Source: Hygrophila difformis (taxonomy: Eukaryota; Streptophyta; Magnoliopsida; Lamiales; Acanthaceae). Taken from it: a stretch of 64,000 nt of DNA. Shown in pieces: positions 61,871 through 64,000 of this stretch. The translations under genes were made by a program, and so were the position numbers. The stretch covers positions 29,503,849-29,567,848 of the forward strand of contig JAOANR010000005.1 in the NCBI GenBank assembly GCA_030278955.1, read 5' to 3'. Within the stretch, counting starts at the first letter, position 1. Every line of letters starts with the position of its first letter. Under the pieces are notes generated by a model. That model was not told the DNA's origin. It did not search any database and was given only the letters and a program-made list of their open reading frames with translations.

Positions 61871-63065
61871 TGCCACGGATCGATTGAATACTATAGGCTA
61901 ATAATGGGAAAATAAGCAAGAACAAGATAATGAGACTTCACTATGAATGGATGGAAACTTGAAGACAACCAACCCCTCCAATATGGTGACCCCCCTTCCT
62001 CCTTTCAATCCTTCAAAGTGATAATCGATCGAGGTGTCTCAAACTCGATTGATAGCCGAAGCCAAGTTTGGATCAAATCCATGAATTTGAGAGAAAATGC
62101 TCTCGGTAATGACTTTTGAAAGAAGAGTGTATTTTCATTCAATATCAAAAGTGGCTACAAAAGTGTTAGGATTCCCATATATATAGGGAAACCCTTAAAC
62201 AAGCAAAAGGAAGGAAATAAACAACCCTACACGAGTTTTCAACAAAACAGTAAAGAAAAGATAGGTTGGTCGCGGACTGAGGACCGTGTCGCGGAGCTTG
62301 GCATCGCGACAAAAGTCGAGGCTTGGCGATAAAGGCTCCTCTTCCGCGACAAGGGCTTCCGCGACAAGTGACCTTCCGCGACAAGGGGCCTTCCGCGACA
62401 AAGTGACCTTCCGCGACAAGGGGCCTTCCGCGACAAAGTGACCTTCCGCGACAAGTGACCTTCCGCGACAAGGGGCCTTCCGCGACAAAGTGACCTTCCG
62501 CGACAAAGTGACCTTCCGCGACAAGTGACCTTCCGTGACAAGGGGCCTTCCGCGACAAAGTACTCCGAGACTGAATCTGAACTGGGTCCGTCCTTCACGA
62601 CTCCGGCGTTGACTTCCGTTGACCGGCGTTGACCGGCGACTTTTCCGACCAAGTTCCGGCCAGATTCCGGCCAGGTTCCGGCAACCTCGCCGGAGCTCCG
62701 GCGGTGTTTCCGGCGACGGCGACGGCGGTGGCGGCGGCGGCGACGGTGACGGCGGAACCCTCCGTTTTGACCTCTTCATGCTGGTTTGTTCTGTTTTTGC
62801 ATCCGGAGGTCATTCTGCTTTCTGTTTTCAGTCTGAAGAAGCGGGACCCAGAGTGATGGGTCCCGGTTCTGTCCGGAATTCTTCTGTCTGTTCCCACTGG
62901 ATGACTGTGCTTCCTTTGATCTGTTCTGCTCGGCATGTGGACTGCTCCCATTTATCTGATTCCTCAGATAATATTTTGGCAATAGCAGTCAGGAATCTTT
63001 TGGCACGCTGTTTTGAGCAGGGTCCCTCCGGGATGGTCAACGCTGTTGACTTGGCTCCCATGCCA
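61871..63065 (-). repeat. Element J 5' LTR
   Basis: 1195 bp, TATA box 62176-62185, 18-bp array 62338-62562 with one unit more than the 3' LTR. The right edge ATGCCA is followed directly by element H RNase H sequence (GTAGAGCTCC). Confidence 0.96.
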
Positions 63066-64000
63066 GTAGAGCTCCTTGTCATAGGTTGAATAGTTCAGAA
63101 CTGCTCCGGAGAACTTCTCACTGTGGTATGCCACGGGTTTTCCATCTTGAAGCAAAACTGCTCCCATCCCTGTGCCTGAAGCGTCACATTCGATCTCGAA
63201 TGGCTTCTCGAAATTCGGTAGGGCCAAGACTGGGGCTTGGGTCAGCTTCTCTTTCAGCAGATCAAAACTTTTCTGCTCCGGCAGCCCCCACTTGAAAATC
63301 AATCCCTTTTTAAGCAGTGATGTGAGGGGTGCCGCTATCAAACTGAATCCAGGGACAAACCTCCAAAAGAAACCGCATAGGCCTAAGAATTGCCTAACTT
63401 CATGAACAGTGGTAGGCGGTTTCCAGTCTGAGATTGCCTTGATCTTACTGTCATCAACTTTCAATCCGCCATCTCCAACAATATAGCCCAAAAAGGATAG
63501 CTCAGTTGCATGGAACGTGCATTTCTCCATGTTGGCATACAACTGTGCATCTCGTAGAGTATTCAGTACCTGTTGGACATGGTTGATATGATCAGCAGTA
63601 GTAGAACTGTAAACTAAAATATCATCAAAATAAACAACTACAAATTTATTTATGTAAGGGCGAAGGGTCTCATTCATAAGGCGCATGAAGGTGGAAGGAG
63701 CGTTCGTCAGTCCAAATGGCATGACAAGCCATTCATAGAGTCCAAATTTGGTCTTAAACGCGGTCTTCCACTCATCTCCCGGTTGCATCCGGATCTGATG
63801 ATATCCACTTCGCAAGTCTATTTTGGAGAAAATGCTGGCATGGCCCAGCTCATCAAGCATGTCATCGAGACGCGGTATTGGGTGCCGGTACTTGATAGTA
63901 ATGGCATTCACGGCTCTGCAATCTACACACATGCGCCAGGTTCCATCCTTCTTGGGTACCAAGAGAACAGGTACGGCACAAGGTGAGAGGCTCTCACGCA
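63066..64000 (-). pseudogene. Element H pol, reverse transcriptase to early RNase H, open at window edge
   Basis: The minus-strand frame enters from the right edge ([17 protein letters not shown]) and continues through reverse transcriptase: [39 protein letters not shown] (about 63620), [13 protein letters not shown]. It then enters RNase H ([10 protein letters not shown], about 63175; STYDKELY, about 63070), ending at the J junction. F-F-W-R-F replaces the usual F-F-R-R-F. No stop or shift is seen within the window. The protein is cut by J and lacks about 30 RNase H codons. Confidence 0.93.

Larger units (their letters stand above)
53941..63065 (-). mobile_element. Element J, full-length Ty3/gypsy (same family as I), atypical insertion
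   Basis: Minus-strand element with LTRs 53941-55116 (1176 bp) and 61871-63065 (1195 bp), primer binding site 61849-61861, polypurine tract and an open gag-pol. By eye the LTRs differ only by one 18-bp repeat unit and one C in a C run, so it is very young. Flanks do not match: AAATA on the left, GTAGA on the right. The left flank reads TATTTA on the element strand, equal to the first six bases of the U5-PBS spacer, and about 90 bp of host element H are absent. This points to end-joining of the cDNA rather than normal integration, or to recombination between two copies. Confidence 0.95.
51281..64000 (-). mobile_element. Element H, Ty3/gypsy (CRM-like), split by element J, open at right edge
   Basis: Minus-strand element in F's 5' LTR: 3' LTR 51281-52520, polypurine tract, pol 3' half (52292-53940) and pol RT part (63066 to the edge). 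Left TSD is CAATG; gag, leader, 5' LTR and right TSD are outside. Element J (53941-63065) is inserted in the RNase H region, where about 90 bp of H are missing. Confidence 0.92.

Overview
The window is nuclear DNA of a flowering plant, probably a eudicot (inferred only from retrotransposon type; no host gene is identified). Almost all of it is nested Ty3/gypsy LTR retrotransposons. By recall of motifs, most belong to or near the CRM lineage: single gag-pol ORF, CCHC knuckle, D-N-G-S protease, integrase with a GDWVW C-terminal domain, and a C-terminal tail read into the 3' LTR. CRM elements favour centromeres, so a centromeric or pericentromeric location is plausible but unproven.

Layout. 1-1600: unassigned flank with short hairpins and a possible minus-strand first exon. 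A decayed minus-strand Athila-like element (D) is the base layer: its 3' non-coding part lies at about 1441-1600 and 9732-10650, integrase C-terminal part at 10652-11129, and integrase core at 28697-29348. Into D went element A (1606-9726, minus, TSD GCAAT), element B (11130-28691, plus, TSD CAATG) and element E (from 29349, minus). Element C (18828-27030, minus, TSD CAGGG) sits in B. Element F (from 30643, minus) sits in E. F's 5' LTR was hit twice, by G (36959-51101, minus, TSD CAAAG) and by H (from 51281, minus). Element I (38710-47812, plus, TSD GTGAC) sits in G. Element J (53941-63065, minus, no TSD) sits in H. The nest is five layers deep (D>E>F>G>I and D>E>F>H>J); E, F and H run off the right edge.

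Coding state. C (1672 aa) and J (1716 aa) are open and could be autonomous; I (1716 aa) is open but has changes at conserved residues. B was one open frame until C entered its integrase end. A has one in-frame stop. D has a frameshift and a stop. F and G are non-autonomous: F encodes a long coiled coil, a Gag-like region and a protease but no knuckle, RT, RNase H or integrase; G encodes only a 373-aa protein split by I. F and G share an unrecognised C-terminal domain (signature PVCAGL) in the place where the autonomous elements have RT to integrase. G also shares its leader, R-U5 region and Gag N-terminus with C, so C and G look like an autonomous/non-autonomous pair.

The strongest leads are the shared F/G domain, conserved leader blocks that could be RNA packaging signals, the LTR-encoded polyprotein tail, CpG-rich tandem arrays upstream of the LTR TATA boxes in several families, and J's integration without TSD, with about 90 bp of target missing and apparent untrimmed U5-PBS spacer bases at one end.
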